DNA from: Candidatus Poribacteria bacterium
GTDB taxonomy: Bacteria > Poribacteria > WGA-4E > WGA-3G
Direction of reading: 5' to 3'
NCBI GenBank assembly: GCA_022824265.1
Contig: JAJEAG010000033.1
Location: 1-64,000, forward strand
DNA length: 64,000 nucleotides
Shown here one piece after another: positions 46,802 to 55,684 of the stretch (positions within the stretch are counted from its first letter, which is position 1; every line of letters starts with the position of its first letter). A program made the position numbers and the translations under genes. The notes under the pieces were generated by a model. The model made no database searches. It had not been told where the DNA came from and saw nothing but the letters and a program-made list of their open reading frames with translations.

Positions 46802-48910
46802 ATGATGAAAGCAACACTGGCAACATGCAACCTAAACCAATGGGCACTTGATTTTGAGGATAACTGTGAACGGATCATTGACTCCATTGAACAGTCTAAA
46901 TCCTTAGGTGCACGTTACCGTCTTGGTCCTGAGCTTGAAATTACTGGTTATTCCTGTGAAGATCATTTCCTTGAAGAGGATACGTTGCGACACAGTTGGG
47001 AATCACTCGCACGAATTATAACGGGTGGACATACCGATAATATCTTGTGCGACATCGGTATGCCTGTAATGCATAAAAGTATCAGATACAATTGCCGTGT
47101 GTTTGTATGTAATGGCGAGATTCTACTTATTCGTCCAAAAGTCGTGTTGGCTGCTGAGGGAAACTACCGCGAACCACGTTGGTTCGCAGCTTGGCAAAAA
47201 GGGTGGACAACAGAACCTTTTCACTTACCACTTGAAATCAAGAACATCACAAAGAACAAAACTGTCCCTATCGGATGTGCTGTTATTGTAACACACGATA
47301 CAATTCTCGCTTCGGAAACATGTGAGGAACTATTCGCACCACATTCCCCACATATTGACCTTGCATACAACGGGGTTGAAATCATAACAAACGGATCGGG
47401 TTCACATCACGAACTACGCAAACTTGACACAAGGCTATCACTGATTCGAAATGCTACGGATAAATGTGGTGGAGTTTATCTATATGCTAATCAACAAGGG
47501 TGTGACGGCGGTAGGTTATACTTTGATGGTTGTGCTTCCATTGCACAGAATGGAGAAATACTTGCACAAGGTTCACAATTTTCACTTAACGATGTTGAAG
47601 TCATCACTGCAACAGTGGATCTATCGGATGTACGATCCTATCGCGGTTCAAGAATGAGTGGTGCTGTGCAGGCAAGTCGTGGCATTGATATACCACAAAT
47701 AAATGTTGATTTCAAGATTGCGGATAGTGCCAAACGTGATGTCACAGTACCAATGGAGAAATTAAACATTTATTCTCCTGATGAGGAGATAGCATTGGGA
47801 CCTGCGTGCTGGCTATGGGATTATCTAAGACGGTCTGAGGCTGCAGGATATTTTGTTCCACTTTCCGGGGGTTCAGATAGTGGAGCAGTTGCCACACTTG
47901 TCGGATCTATGTGCCAACTCGTCGCAAAAGCTATCCTTGCAGATAAAGAACACGTCATTACGGATACAGAACGACTCCTTGGACAAGAATGTGTTAGAAA
48001 AATAAAGACAGACTTCAACAACTACTTACAGGCAGCACAATTTCTTGCAAATCAACTTTTATACACGTGCTATATGGGTACTGACAACAGTTCTCGTGAA
48101 ACAAAACTTCGTGCCAAACAACTTGCAAGTGAAATCGGAAGTTACCACCTTGATATAAACATTGAACTGCTTGTTAGTGCGTTACGAAAACTCTTTTCTG
48201 GAATTACTGGTAAAACACCTAAGTTCAAAACCGATGGAGGTACCACAATAGAAAATCAAGCACTACAAAATATACAAGCACGGTTAAGAATGGTCATAAG
48301 TTATCTTTTTGCACAAACGTTACCGTGGGTCCGTAATAAACGCGGGACGTTACTTGTTTTAGGTACTGGAAATGTGGACGAAGCATTGCGCGGCTACCTA
48401 ACAAAATATGACTGTAGTAGTGCCGACATAAACCCTATAGGGAGTATTAGTAAAACGGATCTCCGCAGTTTCCTTCGCTGGGCACAGGAACACCTCGGCT
48501 ATCCAAGCCTTGCCACAATCTTAGAAGCACCACCTACTGCTGAGTTGGAACCGATTACCGAAACATATACACAAATTGACGAAGAAGATATGGGAATGAC
48601 TTATGCCGAACTCAGTCGTTTTGGGCAGTTGCGAAAAGTACATCGGTGTGGTCCCGTGAGTATGTTTGAAAAACTTGTTCAAGAGTGGAACCATCTACCT
48701 GCAAACGAAGTTGCAGATAAGGTTAAGAAATTTTTTCGTTTTTATGCAATCAATCGACATAAGATGACAACATTAACACCGGCATATCACGCTGAACCTT
48801 ATTCACCAGATGACAACCGATTTGATTTGCGTCAGTTCCTTTACAACACACGTTGGACTTGGCAGTTTAAGAAAATTAATAAAATGTTAGAGGAATTGGA
48901 TAACGAATGA
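46802..48910 (+). CDS. nadE: Glutamine-dependent NAD(+) synthetase, eukaryote-like long form
   Basis: 702 aa. The N-terminal nitrilase-fold glutaminase (about 1-300) has Glu in GPELEITGY, Lys in LLIRPKVVL and Cys in ASETCEELFAPHSPH, the Glu-Lys-Cys triad. The C-terminal synthetase has the ATP loop VPLSGGSDSGAVAT (from about residue 352), LVLGTGNVDEALRGYLTKYD and HKMTTLTPAYHAEPYSPDDN. It makes NAD from deamido-NAD, ATP and glutamine. Wording such as GPELEITGYSCEDHF, EGNYREPRWF and GCDGGRLYFDGC matches the animal/fungal NADSYN1 type far better than the usual bacterial glutamine-dependent NadE. No strong ribosome site precedes the ATG. It overlaps the next gene by four bases (ATGA). Confidence 0.93.
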   Translation: MMKATLATCNLNQWALDFEDNCERIIDSIEQSKSLGARYRLGPELEITGYSCEDHFLEEDTLRHSWESLARIITGGHTDNILCDIGMPVMHKSIRYNCRVFVCNGEILLIRPKVVLAAEGNYREPRWFAAWQKGWTTEPFHLPLEIKNITKNKTVPIGCAVIVTHDTILASETCEELFAPHSPHIDLAYNGVEIITNGSGSHHELRKLDTRLSLIRNATDKCGGVYLYANQQGCDGGRLYFDGCASIAQNGEILAQGSQFSLNDVEVITATVDLSDVRSYRGSRMSGAVQASRGIDIPQINVDFKIADSAKRDVTVPMEKLNIYSPDEEIALGPACWLWDYLRRSEAAGYFVPLSGGSDSGAVATLVGSMCQLVAKAILADKEHVITDTERLLGQECVRKIKTDFNNYLQAAQFLANQLLYTCYMGTDNSSRETKLRAKQLASEIGSYHLDINIELLVSALRKLFSGITGKTPKFKTDGGTTIENQALQNIQARLRMVISYLFAQTLPWVRNKRGTLLVLGTGNVDEALRGYLTKYDCSSADINPIGSISKTDLRSFLRWAQEHLGYPSLATILEAPPTAELEPITETYTQIDEEDMGMTYAELSRFGQLRKVHRCGPVSMFEKLVQEWNHLPANEVADKVKKFFRFYAINRHKMTTLTPAYHAEPYSPDDNRFDLRQFLYNTRWTWQFKKINKMLEELDNE

Positions 48911-50544
48911 AATCTGACCGTTTCCTTATACAAACAAAGACTAACGTCAGACTTCTCTTATCGGTTTTCCTTTCAGTATTATTAATCTACACTTCTGCTA
49001 TTGGTGCACCAAATATCCCACTCAATTTTGATGGATGGATAATTGATGCACTTAACAAGCTTGAAGTCTCAGGCGTTACTGGAGGTATTCATCGTCATTC
49101 ATTACCTCTCACACGCGATGATGTTGCCAAAATAATCAAACGTGCGGATAATCGTATCAACTCAGACAAAGTCAATGTATCTGAAATAGATAGGAAACTA
49201 CTTGAGAAACTCAAAAGCGAATTTCAAAGTGAATTATTACATACAAATTTGAAGGAGACTCTCAAACCAGCACAAAAGACTTACATACGAATCCAACCAG
49301 AAATGCGTATAACCCATGAAAAGATCGCACCTGCACTTCAAAGCGGATTCCATTTTGCAGTGGGAAATAGAAATCGTTTAAACATTTACACCGAGTTGGA
49401 AGTTTCTAATTTTGAGCAAGGACAAGATTTTGTAGAGGGTTATTTTTTACCTGATTCACCACCACTACTGAAATCTGCTGACCAAAGATATGAAAAATGG
49501 CATGCAGACTATACAGTTGATTTCAAAAGGAGTTATTTTCAATACCGATTATTTCCTTATGGTGATGCTGAATTAGACTTCTTAGTTGGGAGAGATTATG
49601 TGTTTTGGGGAACAAGTTCTTATAAATCAGTTGGGATATCCGACAACTCGCCACCGTTTGAACTTGTCAGACTCACCGGAACATTTCCGTGTAAGGTCGG
49701 TACACTTAAAGCAACAGCATTCACTGCACAACTCAATTCAACATGGTTTGACGATGGTACGACCCGTTACCTTGCAAAACGTTACCTAAGTGCACATAGG
49801 ATTGATTATCAATTCAGTGATTGGCTGGAAATAGGTGTTAGTGAATGGGTGCTTTACGGGGGAGATGCACAAACGGTGAAATGGAGTTACCTTAATCCTA
49901 TAATACCGTATTATGCTGTGCAATATAATGCAAAAAGTGATGATAACATTATGCTGAGTTTTGATGGAGCAGTTCGTCCCATTGACGGTGTACGTCTCTA
50001 CGCAGAATGGCTTGCTGATGATTTCCAGTATCAATCGGATTCCAACGACCCACATGCTGTTACATGGCTTACAGGCATAGAGTGGTATCCACAATTCATA
50101 GATCGTAAACTCGGTTTTCATACAGAATATGTGCGAGTCAATCGTTGGGCATATACGCATCTTGAACCCGATAACCAGTTCACCCACTTCGGCACCTTGA
50201 TAGGACATCCTATTGGCACAGATGCAGACTTATTCAGTGTCCACCTATCCTATCAAGCAACACCTTCAACAGTATTTGAGACTAATTATAGTCATCAACG
50301 AAACGGGGAAGCGGATATTACTGACCGATACTACGGAGAAGACTTTGAGAATATACCTTTTCCATCCGGTGTAGTTGAAACGTTATCTGAAATTCGCTTT
50401 GGATGGAAATACAGACCCATCACCGCATTAAAAGGATCTATCTACTATGCTTGGAGAAATGTCCAAAACTTGGGGCATAAAAAAGGGGAATCCAAGCAGC
50501 AACACCGTTTTGTACTTCTATTATCTTATACTTGGGGAAATTGA
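48907..50544 (+). CDS. Wzi-like outer-membrane beta-barrel protein
   Basis: 545 aa. Signal peptide ends near SAIGA. An N-terminal helical region (DGWIIDALNKLEVSG...SLPLTRDDVAKIIKRA) resembles the periplasmic part of Wzi proteins. From about 120 on, alternating aromatic strands suggest an outer-membrane barrel (RIQPEMRI, LNIYTELEVS, FQYRLFPYGDAELDFLVGRDYVFWG). The chain ends in a strand terminating LLLSYTWGN, with an aromatic residue near the C-terminus as in barrels. Wzi proteins attach or assemble capsule polysaccharide at the surface. No capsule genes are adjacent. The start overlaps the nadE stop by four bases, so translation is coupled. Confidence 0.7.
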   Translation: MKSDRFLIQTKTNVRLLLSVFLSVLLIYTSAIGAPNIPLNFDGWIIDALNKLEVSGVTGGIHRHSLPLTRDDVAKIIKRADNRINSDKVNVSEIDRKLLEKLKSEFQSELLHTNLKETLKPAQKTYIRIQPEMRITHEKIAPALQSGFHFAVGNRNRLNIYTELEVSNFEQGQDFVEGYFLPDSPPLLKSADQRYEKWHADYTVDFKRSYFQYRLFPYGDAELDFLVGRDYVFWGTSSYKSVGISDNSPPFELVRLTGTFPCKVGTLKATAFTAQLNSTWFDDGTTRYLAKRYLSAHRIDYQFSDWLEIGVSEWVLYGGDAQTVKWSYLNPIIPYYAVQYNAKSDDNIMLSFDGAVRPIDGVRLYAEWLADDFQYQSDSNDPHAVTWLTGIEWYPQFIDRKLGFHTEYVRVNRWAYTHLEPDNQFTHFGTLIGHPIGTDADLFSVHLSYQATPSTVFETNYSHQRNGEADITDRYYGEDFENIPFPSGVVETLSEIRFGWKYRPITALKGSIYYAWRNVQNLGHKKGESKQQHRFVLLLSYTWGN

Positions 50545-50562
50545 CAGTGGATTATTACCAAA

Positions 50563-51255
50563 ATGGCAAAGATAAAAAAACGCACCTTTCTGAGAATACT
50601 GATTTGCGCCCTATTAATTGTGGCAGTTGTCCTATTCGTCCGTGACTGGAACGGTGTCCGACTTCTCGTCCTTACACCAAAGATTCTAAAGTATCGTCCG
50701 ATTATTAAAGAACATGCCATAAAATATCAGTTAGATTGGCGACTCGTTACCGCACTTATAGTCCAAGAATCTGGGTTTAATGAATATGCTGTGAGTTCCG
50801 CTGGGGCAAAAGGTTTGATGCAATTGATGCCAGAGACTGCGAAAGAACTTGGAGTCAATGACCCTTTTGAAGCAGAGACAAGCATTGCAGGTGCAACACG
50901 TTATCTTCGCAGTTTATATGACCTATATCCTGAGAGTTCCCATCCGAATCGTATCCGAATCGCATTAGCGAGTTACAACGGTGGACGTGGACACATCAAA
51001 GACGCACAGAAAATAACAAGTCACCGTGATGATGATCCATTCCAATGGTGGTGTCTTAGTACAAGTCTTGGTCTTCTAACCGAGAAGGATAAGGAATTGC
51101 ATTCAGAAATTTGGGAGTCTGGTATCCCGCCGCACGGATATTTTCGCGGATATAAAGAAACGCGCGAGTACGTGAAACGGGTAATGAAGTATTATGATCG
51201 TTTATGCAATTTGTCGGATATATTATGGAGCGTGAAATCGTTCATCGGCGAATAA
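50563..51255 (+). CDS. Lytic transglycosylase (SLT domain, family 1)
   Basis: 230 aa. An N-terminal membrane anchor or uncleaved signal (FLRILICALLIVAVVLFV) is followed by an SLT domain: IKEHAIKYQLDWRLVTALI, then VQESGFN with the catalytic Glu, SSAGAKGLMQLMPETAKELG, and SYNGGRGHI. It cleaves peptidoglycan glycosidic bonds with formation of anhydro-muramic ends. Length is that of short Slt/EmtA-like enzymes. It starts 18 bases behind the Wzi-like gene and is the last gene of the co-directional run; the next gene converges. Confidence 0.88.
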   Translation: MAKIKKRTFLRILICALLIVAVVLFVRDWNGVRLLVLTPKILKYRPIIKEHAIKYQLDWRLVTALIVQESGFNEYAVSSAGAKGLMQLMPETAKELGVNDPFEAETSIAGATRYLRSLYDLYPESSHPNRIRIALASYNGGRGHIKDAQKITSHRDDDPFQWWCLSTSLGLLTEKDKELHSEIWESGIPPHGYFRGYKETREYVKRVMKYYDRLCNLSDILWSVKSFIGE

Positions 51256-51325
51256 TCCTAATATGGTGTATAATGAAGAATCATCGGTAGTCACACTTAA
51301 CGGCACTTTGTAATCCAATCATACA

Positions 51326-52297
51326 TCATATTGATTTTTTTAGTTTTCCCCAATGTGTTGTCAATTTGTTTTTGGGTTCAACTGAGAAGTTTTTAATACT
51401 ATTCCAATCAAACAGATAAGGCCCCTTACCATCTATTTTCAAAATCTCTTCATGAGGTCCACCGTTTAGTGATGCCCTATAGTTGCGAGTTTTATGATCA
51501 ATACCGCTAACCGTATAGACGATTGCACTTCCATCTGGTGTCCATTTGATCCCCATAAAGGTAGAGTGATCTATAGGTGTTATAGTCTGCAATAGTCGTA
51601 TAGGTTTAATTGATATAATTTTTATTGTTGTTACTTTTTCTAAATTGCTATCAATAAAGGCAAGTCGATTACCGTCTGGGGAGATTGTTGGGAATTTTCC
51701 TTTTAGGTTAACCTCGTGTAATACTTTCTTTCGTTTAAAAACATTGTAGATATTTATATCATTATCCAAATCATCATAGACAATATGTTCTCCATCTATA
51801 AACCATTCGATTTGAAAAGCTACTTTTTGAATAAGTAGATGGACCTTAGGCACTCTTTTTCTTAATTCTTGATTAGGAATGAGATAGACACCATATACAG
51901 GATGGGGAAAAATTCCGGTCTGCCTATTTGTAAAAATAATATCTCCATTATGAGATATATCTATATCGTTAACCTCATCGAATCGTTTCTGTGTTAAGTT
52001 GCGCGCACCAGCATTTTTATCGTTTCTATCAATCAGGTATGCATCAAATAAGAAATTCTGTGCGTCATGATCTGAAACAATTACAATATATGGTCCATCT
52101 GTTTGAACTGCAAGCTCAAAAATCCAGTGTGAATGTTGATAAATTTGACGTGCAGTACGTGTGTCTTTCCAATGAGATATCCATAATTCATCAGTATCAG
52201 GACGTACAAAAACCACTTCCCCTATATTATTAGAATGTGAAATAAGAGGCAAATGAAGTACCAGATATAAAAAGAGATATTTAATTATGGGCTTCAT
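51326..52297 (-). CDS. Exported TolB-like beta-propeller protein
   Basis: 323 aa with a signal peptide (LFLYLVLHLPLISHS). The rest shows propeller blades with the usual wording: DIDISHNGDIIFTN, FPTISPDGNRLAFID, GIKWTPDGSAIVYTV. The final residues FSVEPKNKLTTHWGKLK resemble the tail of the LamG protein at 25329-26144. Such proteins act as periplasmic scaffolds; its own function is unknown. It is transcribed in the same direction as the lipoprotein gene upstream, 60 bases away. Confidence 0.7.
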   Translation of the reverse strand: MKPIIKYLFLYLVLHLPLISHSNNIGEVVFVRPDTDELWISHWKDTRTARQIYQHSHWIFELAVQTDGPYIVIVSDHDAQNFLFDAYLIDRNDKNAGARNLTQKRFDEVNDIDISHNGDIIFTNRQTGIFPHPVYGVYLIPNQELRKRVPKVHLLIQKVAFQIEWFIDGEHIVYDDLDNDINIYNVFKRKKVLHEVNLKGKFPTISPDGNRLAFIDSNLEKVTTIKIISIKPIRLLQTITPIDHSTFMGIKWTPDGSAIVYTVSGIDHKTRNYRASLNGGPHEEILKIDGKGPYLFDWNSIKNFSVEPKNKLTTHWGKLKKSI

Positions 52298-52357
52298 TCT
52301 ATTTTTTTTCTCCTGAATGCATTACTGTTGGCAACTCCATTTCCATTTGAAATTCAC

Positions 52358-52780
52358 CTAAGTCAATAATATTTTCGATTCCTCCTGGGTCAGATGTGGT
52401 GGTTTGCCAAAGTTATACTGAATTTTTACTTGTGGTTTTTCAATACGTTCAAGATATCTTAATTCTTTATCAAGTTCATCAAGTTGCTTCTCTAATAATT
52501 GAATTAACGACGGGATCTTTTGGAGTCTGTCCTTTTCTACATCCGTTAGTGGACATGGGTTAGGATTTGTCCATACTCCAATAGCACTATAGGAAAGATT
52601 GGGATCAATATTCCAAACTTTCCCATCAATTGTTACATCTATGGTAGCCGATTTCTGATTGTTATCAAGGACTGAGGATTCGGAAGAGGGTGAACTACCC
52701 TCTTCCTGTCTACAACCTGAAACCATAGAAATACACAATAATACTACAAAAAATAACGTTAAAATGTTGTTATAATTCAT
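52358..52780 (-). CDS. Small predicted lipoprotein of unknown function
   Basis: 140 aa. The N-terminus MNYNNILTLFFVVLLC ends in the lipobox VSGC (about residue 23). A Ser-rich linker follows, then a helical region EKDRLQKIPSLIQLLEKQLD with heptad spacing that is probably a coiled coil. No known family recognised. The start codon overlaps the stop of the preceding gene by one base (TAATG), so it is translated together with the broken gene at 52780-53368. Confidence 0.6.
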   Translation of the reverse strand: MNYNNILTLFFVVLLCISMVSGCRQEEGSSPSSESSVLDNNQKSATIDVTIDGKVWNIDPNLSYSAIGVWTNPNPCPLTDVEKDRLQKIPSLIQLLEKQLDELDKELRYLERIEKPQVKIQYNFGKPPHLTQEESKILLT

Positions 52781-53187
52781 TAGATAAATGAAATATCGAC
52801 TCTAATTGTTGCTCGTCCCCGATCTGCGCTCAATGCTGCTGAGGCGGTCATTGAACGGTTACCAGCCTGATTCAGTGGTTTGGTTATCCAGTCTGAAGCC
52901 TCTTGCATTGGATCTGGAGGATTGGGACCTGCCACCACCTCAGTATCTCCACGGCCACCTTGGTCATGTTTAGGATTTTCACCAGGTACTCTTACCCACG
53001 CATTTGCCATACCTCTGTTCGGGTTACCATTTTCGTCATTACCAACTACCGTGGATCCTGCACCTGCCCAATAATATATTTCATTAGTTTCAGGAAATTT
53101 CTCCCAACCAGCACTGACACTGATATATCCTAAGATATTACCATCATCATCTATACGAGATGCACCTGCATAGAATGATACAATCAT
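52780..53187 (-). CDS. Body of an exported protein separated from its signal peptide by a frameshift
   Basis: 135 aa from the first ATG (53187), which has no ribosome site. The reading frame is open further upstream, giving NRWKYTIPDNVGNDN directly before MIVSFYAGAS, up to the A7 run at 53231-53237. Removing one A there joins it in frame to the signal-peptide ORF at 53228-53368. The combined gene (589 bases, one more than a multiple of three) would encode about 195 aa. Content: ISVSAGWEKFPETNEIYYWAGAG and WVRVPGENPKHDQGG; no family recognised. Confidence 0.6.
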   Translation of the reverse strand: MIVSFYAGASRIDDDGNILGYISVSAGWEKFPETNEIYYWAGAGSTVVGNDENGNPNRGMANAWVRVPGENPKHDQGGRGDTEVVAGPNPPDPMQEASDWITKPLNQAGNRSMTASAALSADRGRATIRVDISFI

Positions 53188-53227
53188 ATTGTCATTACCA
53201 ACATTATCAGGTATCGTATACTTCCAT

Positions 53228-53368
53228 CTATTTTTTTGCGTTAGGATTATGATCTAATTGAAAAATAGGTTGACCATTAGAATTTGAGAGGATAGTAACC
53301 ACAAAAACAAAACCAGTAAATAGAAACAAGACTTTTGTGAGAAGCTTTTTATCCTTGAATTTTGACAT
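53228..53368 (-). CDS. Severed signal-peptide ORF (46 aa) of the frameshifted exported protein
   Basis: ATG at 53368 with a strong TAGGAGATT site. MSKFKDKKLLTKVLFLFTGF and VFVVTILSNSNGQ form a clear signal peptide, then PIFQLDHNPNAKK and a TAG created by reading through seven A. With six A the frame runs on into the ORF at 52780-53187. The gene may be inactivated, subject to slippage, or affected by a sequencing error. Confidence 0.65.
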   Translation of the reverse strand: MSKFKDKKLLTKVLFLFTGFVFVVTILSNSNGQPIFQLDHNPNAKK

Positions 53369-53381
53369 TTTTAATCTCCTA

Positions 53382-54156
53382 TAGTAGAAATTATAACGAA
53401 TTAATCGTGATTTTTAGTTAGTCTCTGTAAAACTCGCATCAATCTACAATCGGTATATAATACCTTATACCATTAAGACTGATTTTTAGGTGTAAAAGGG
53501 TGCATAAAATGAGAATCGACAAATATTATAAAATCGCTTCAAAACTTTAGCAGAACTTGTGAAGTTGCCATAACGAGAAATAACACTCCGAACTTATGAT
53601 GTAGTATCGGATATTATACATACTAATAAAAGGTCAACCACTTTTTCATGATAGCATTGAGCGTCCAAAATATCCGCAAACTCAAAAAGCGTATTATAGT
53701 GGCAAAAGATACAAAATACCAATAAGAATAATCTGATTATCTAAGTCGACAGCAAAGTTGTTTTGTTGACACCTTCTGTGAAGGTAGCATACACGATAAA
53801 CATGTTAGTGATACTATAAGATATTGTGTGCCAAGTGGCACTGTTTTGTATCAAGATACCGGTTTTCAAGGGTTTACCCTTCCTGGAATAACCATTATTC
53901 AACCTAAAAAGAAACCGAAAGAACGCGAACTGACTATTGAAGAAAACAATCGTGTCATTTTATCCATATGCACACAAGTTGAACATGCGATAGCAGGTGT
54001 CAAAAGATACCGCATCGTCCAAGATAAGTTGCGCAACTACAAGAAAGGGTTCAGCGACATAATCATGGAAACTTGTTGTGGTTTACACAACTTTAGATTA
54101 AACTTCAGACTTTGGTGTTATCAAACACCTATGATTGAATCATTATAATGTCTAAT
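53382..54156 (+). mobile_element. Degenerate IS5-family insertion sequence
   Basis: About 775 bases. The right end reads TTATAATGTCTAAT (54143-54156). The same 14 bases occur, in the outward orientation, at the end of the inverted partial copy (63826-63839), which defines the terminal repeat. The left end here (TATAGTAGAAATTATAACG) has drifted. The 142 bases at 53391-53532 match 63690-63831 reversed. The transposase inside is broken by stops and a frame change. Confidence 0.7.
53509..54148 (+). pseudogene. Broken IS5-family (DDE_Tnp_4-like) transposase
   Basis: Starts MRIDKYYKIASKL at 53509 and then a stop. From 53647 another frame gives HDSIERPKYPQTQKAYYSGK, matching the D.TERP...QKxYYSGKKK motif of the family. 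From about 53828 a third frame gives YQDTGFQG, IQPKKKPKERELTIEENNR, VEHAIAGVKRYRIVQDK and CGLHNFRLN, the C-terminal catalytic part with the DDE Asp and Glu. Several stops and at least two frame changes make it non-functional. Confidence 0.8.
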
Positions 54157-54281
54157 GTAATTATATCTTCAACTCGACTGTGTATCGTATATTCTGAATG
54201 TCTTGTATTGATATTCCAATTCTAATAATTATTATCCCATTACTAGATTCGACCATTGTTGTTGATTGGCGGTTTTTCTTA

Positions 54282-54324
54282 TGTACGAGCGGCCTCCCGG
54301 TCGCGACGGGAGGCCGCTCGTACA
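54282..54324. repeat. GC-rich 18-bp perfect hairpin
   Basis: TGTACGAGCGGCCTCCCG (54282-54299) and its exact reverse complement (54307-54324) are separated by seven bases. It stands out in AT-rich surroundings, in the 367-base non-coding stretch between the IS remnant and the convergent gene at 54516-55637. It may work as a bidirectional terminator or be a dispersed palindromic repeat; the rest of that stretch shows nothing else. Confidence 0.65.
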
Positions 54325-54515
54325 AGTATGCCTCAGCAAATGACACTTTATTTGAAATAGTATTACATACATAATTCAGTCAATACTTGAATTATACTCA
54401 AAAAATATTCAAGCATTAATTGTAACTTATTATTTTATTGGAAACTAATATTTTAATTTTGGATATGTTTTAAGAAGTAATAGTAACTTTGTGGATAGAA
54501 TTTGATACTGTTTTA

Positions 54516-55637
54516 TCATTCTTCAATTGCCTCAACGTTGGCACGAGGTAAAGTAGTTTTTTCTCCATCTTCAAATTCAACCTGCAACACTCGCACCTCT
54601 GCTTCAGTTTCCAATTTCTGAAGTTCAATTGGTAATTCGGTTACACGACCAAGCTTCCCAAAATGTGGTTCACGTATTACACGGACTGGACTCCCTATAT
54701 TTAATAATCCCATAGAATCTTGAGAGTCTGCATCTTCCCCTTCTGAAACGAAAGGAATCACAATCTCAGGACGCACGACACCTGCGCGAATCTGTGTGGC
54801 ACCATTTATTGAAGTCTTCATTCCCTCGCGTGCTTTTAGCAGATCAAAAGTACGTTGAGCCATTGCAATGCTTCCAAACCCCTCAGTAATAACGAGTGTA
54901 ATACCGAGGTCCTCCGAACCAGTAATCGCTACACCAAGTTCATAGCCGAGAAGTTTTCGCAAATCCGCGTCATCAATACCGCCAGCGATGATTCCATTTA
55001 CACCAAGTTGTATCGCATTCTGGATTGCATCGGTAGTAACAAGGGAACCGCAAACAAGGATTTTTTCCTTGTGTTCAGGTAGTATCTGGTCATCTGTCAA
55101 TCCATCACTGGGTGAGTTAGAGATAACCACTAAATCTCCTAATGTCTCACCACCAATCCCGAAGATACCTTGAATGTATGTACCGTATGTTTCTACTATG
55201 ACACCTTCTTTTGGGATAGTCTCTATTACTGTTCCGTCTGTGTATGCCTTCACTTCAACAGGTATAGGCGGTTCACGGAGAATAACTTGTCCCGTAACAT
55301 CTGATATTGATTCAATTTCACCATCAATCGGTGATTGTGCTTGTGATTTGAAAAGTCCAAATAGACCTTTTGTCGAAGCAATTACTTCGTCTTTTGTAAC
55401 GGTATCCCCCGGATTCTTCAGCATGTTCTCTTCAATTTCATTAGGAGGAATACTCAGCAGATTAGCAACATTTAATAACTGAACATTTCCGGGTAAATCT
55501 GCTTTTGCTACAACATCTTCTGCTTTAACCTTAGCTCCTACTTCAACAAGTACCTCTCCATCAAGCGGGAGTCGACGGTTTTTCTCTATAATTACTCCCT
55601 CAGAAACTTTAAGTCCAGGGGTATATGCATGCGCCAT
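54516..55637 (-). CDS. Conserved protein with barrel-sandwich-hybrid N-terminus and KOW-like C-terminus
   Basis: 373 aa, no signal peptide. Residues about 20-125 carry hybrid-motif (biotinyl/lipoyl-like) wording: LPLDGEVLVEVGAKVKAEDV, ENMLKNPGDTVTKDEVIA, QSPIDGEIESI, as in RnfC and RNA polymerase beta-prime type domains, but with no biotin or lipoyl Lys site. The middle (about 185-265) looks like a Rossmann-like regulator (ILVCGSLVTTDAIQNAIQLG, GVAITGSEDLGITLVITEG). The end (about 310-373) has a KOW-like strand pair (SPVRVIREPHFGKLGRV, FEDGEKTTLPRANVE). I do not know its function. The ATG at 55637 follows a poor ribosome site. A TIR element lies just upstream. Confidence 0.6.
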   Translation of the reverse strand: MAHAYTPGLKVSEGVIIEKNRRLPLDGEVLVEVGAKVKAEDVVAKADLPGNVQLLNVANLLSIPPNEIEENMLKNPGDTVTKDEVIASTKGLFGLFKSQAQSPIDGEIESISDVTGQVILREPPIPVEVKAYTDGTVIETIPKEGVIVETYGTYIQGIFGIGGETLGDLVVISNSPSDGLTDDQILPEHKEKILVCGSLVTTDAIQNAIQLGVNGIIAGGIDDADLRKLLGYELGVAITGSEDLGITLVITEGFGSIAMAQRTFDLLKAREGMKTSINGATQIRAGVVRPEIVIPFVSEGEDADSQDSMGLLNIGSPVRVIREPHFGKLGRVTELPIELQKLETEAEVRVLQVEFEDGEKTTLPRANVEAIEE

Positions 55638-55684
55638 TAATTAACCTCAATTATTGTGTTTATTATAGGTCTTATATTCTAAAT

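Noticed and set aside
54161..54346. 61-codon minus-strand frame
   Set aside because: It runs through the 18-bp hairpin and has no coding character.
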